Assembly: GCF_938030785.1 (NCBI RefSeq)
Contig: NZ_CALHIK010000054.1
Span: 1 to 11,828, forward strand
Length of the DNA stretch: 11,828 bases
Source: an uncultured Campylobacter sp.
Lineage (GTDB): Bacteria; Campylobacterota; Campylobacteria; Campylobacterales; Campylobacteraceae
Direction of reading: 5' to 3'
The position numbers were made by a program, and so were the translations under genes. Shown here in pieces: positions 11,752 through 11,828 of this stretch; position 1 is the first letter of the stretch, and every line of letters begins with the position of its first letter. Under the pieces are notes generated by a model, which was not told where the DNA came from, did not search any database, and saw nothing but the letters and a program-made list of their open reading frames with translations.

Positions 11752-11828
11752 CTACTTTTTCCATTTAAATTTTAATCTCTTTCGCTTTATTTTTATGAAA
11801 TTTTCCAGCTGTTTATCGGTAAAATTTA
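11752..11828 (-). CDS. C-terminal end of an unidentified gene, cut by window edge
   Basis: This frame enters from the right edge and gives 24 complete residues (11823 is the last full codon boundary used by reading NFTDKQ onward) before TAG. The tail IKIKRKRLKFKWKK is strongly basic, unlike most of the array genes. Gene order (same strand, about 65 bases upstream of the array and its promoter) fits a toxin or one more immunity gene. A competing 26-codon frame, ATG at 11764 to TGA at 11684, overlaps it and ends as ATGA on the first array start; it has no clear ribosome site and holds the TATAAT box. With so little sequence the call is weak. Confidence 0.35.
   Translation of the reverse strand, partial: NFTDKQLENFIKIKRKRLKFKWKK

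Overview
The window looks like chromosome of a Campylobacter from the higher-GC oral group (C. gracilis, rectus, showae, curvus, concisus and relatives). Three things point there. Intergenic DNA is saturated with AAATTT / AAATTTTA words. The genes use AAGGA-type ribosome sites. A UPF0323 lipoprotein, a glutathionylspermidine-synthase-like protein and a D-2-hydroxyacid dehydrogenase follow each other as in the C. jejuni Cj0371-Cj0373 neighbourhood (from memory). The genus is fairly secure; the species is not.

Left half (1-6810), ordinary chromosomal genes. On the minus strand, in transcription order: a helix-turn-helix/coiled-coil protein (4468-3830), which overlaps by 4 bases a UPF0323 lipoprotein (3833-3246), then a monofunctional GSP-synthase-like ATP-grasp protein (2879-1695), then a D-2-hydroxyacid dehydrogenase (1080-148). 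Two long non-coding gaps separate the last three genes. The 614-base gap carries a degenerate 15-16-base tandem repeat and the 366-base gap carries hairpins. On the plus strand, a TetR regulator that closely resembles CmeR (4721-5347) is followed by an RclA-type flavoprotein reductase (5469-6809) with its own perfect TATAAT box. The HTH gene and the tetR gene diverge from a 252-base region holding adjacent palindromes.

Right half (about 7010-11828), an accessory island visibly richer in A+T. It is one minus-strand train of nine small, mutually unrelated proteins (122-208 aa), each with its own Shine-Dalgarno, spaced 2-50 bases apart, plus a 27-codon stub. The train has a consensus TATAAT upstream of its first gene. 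It contains no enzyme, transposase, integrase or secretion component. This is the layout of a polyimmunity locus of polymorphic toxin systems (Rhs, CDI and T6SS effectors): a store of immunity genes for many different toxins. One member has a colicin-immunity-like helical N-terminus with a zinc ribbon, and another has a second Cys4 zinc site. The stub looks like the remains of one immunity gene. At the right edge, the last 24 codons of another minus-strand frame end in a very basic tail, which could be the C-terminus of a toxin or of one more gene. No toxin is proven within the window.

How the genes may work together: RclA with the CmeR-like repressor could be an inducible oxidant/copper response unit. 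The HTH-lipoprotein pair is translationally coupled. The right-hand array would defend against neighbouring bacteria. These functional links are inferred from layout and family resemblance; no database search was run.
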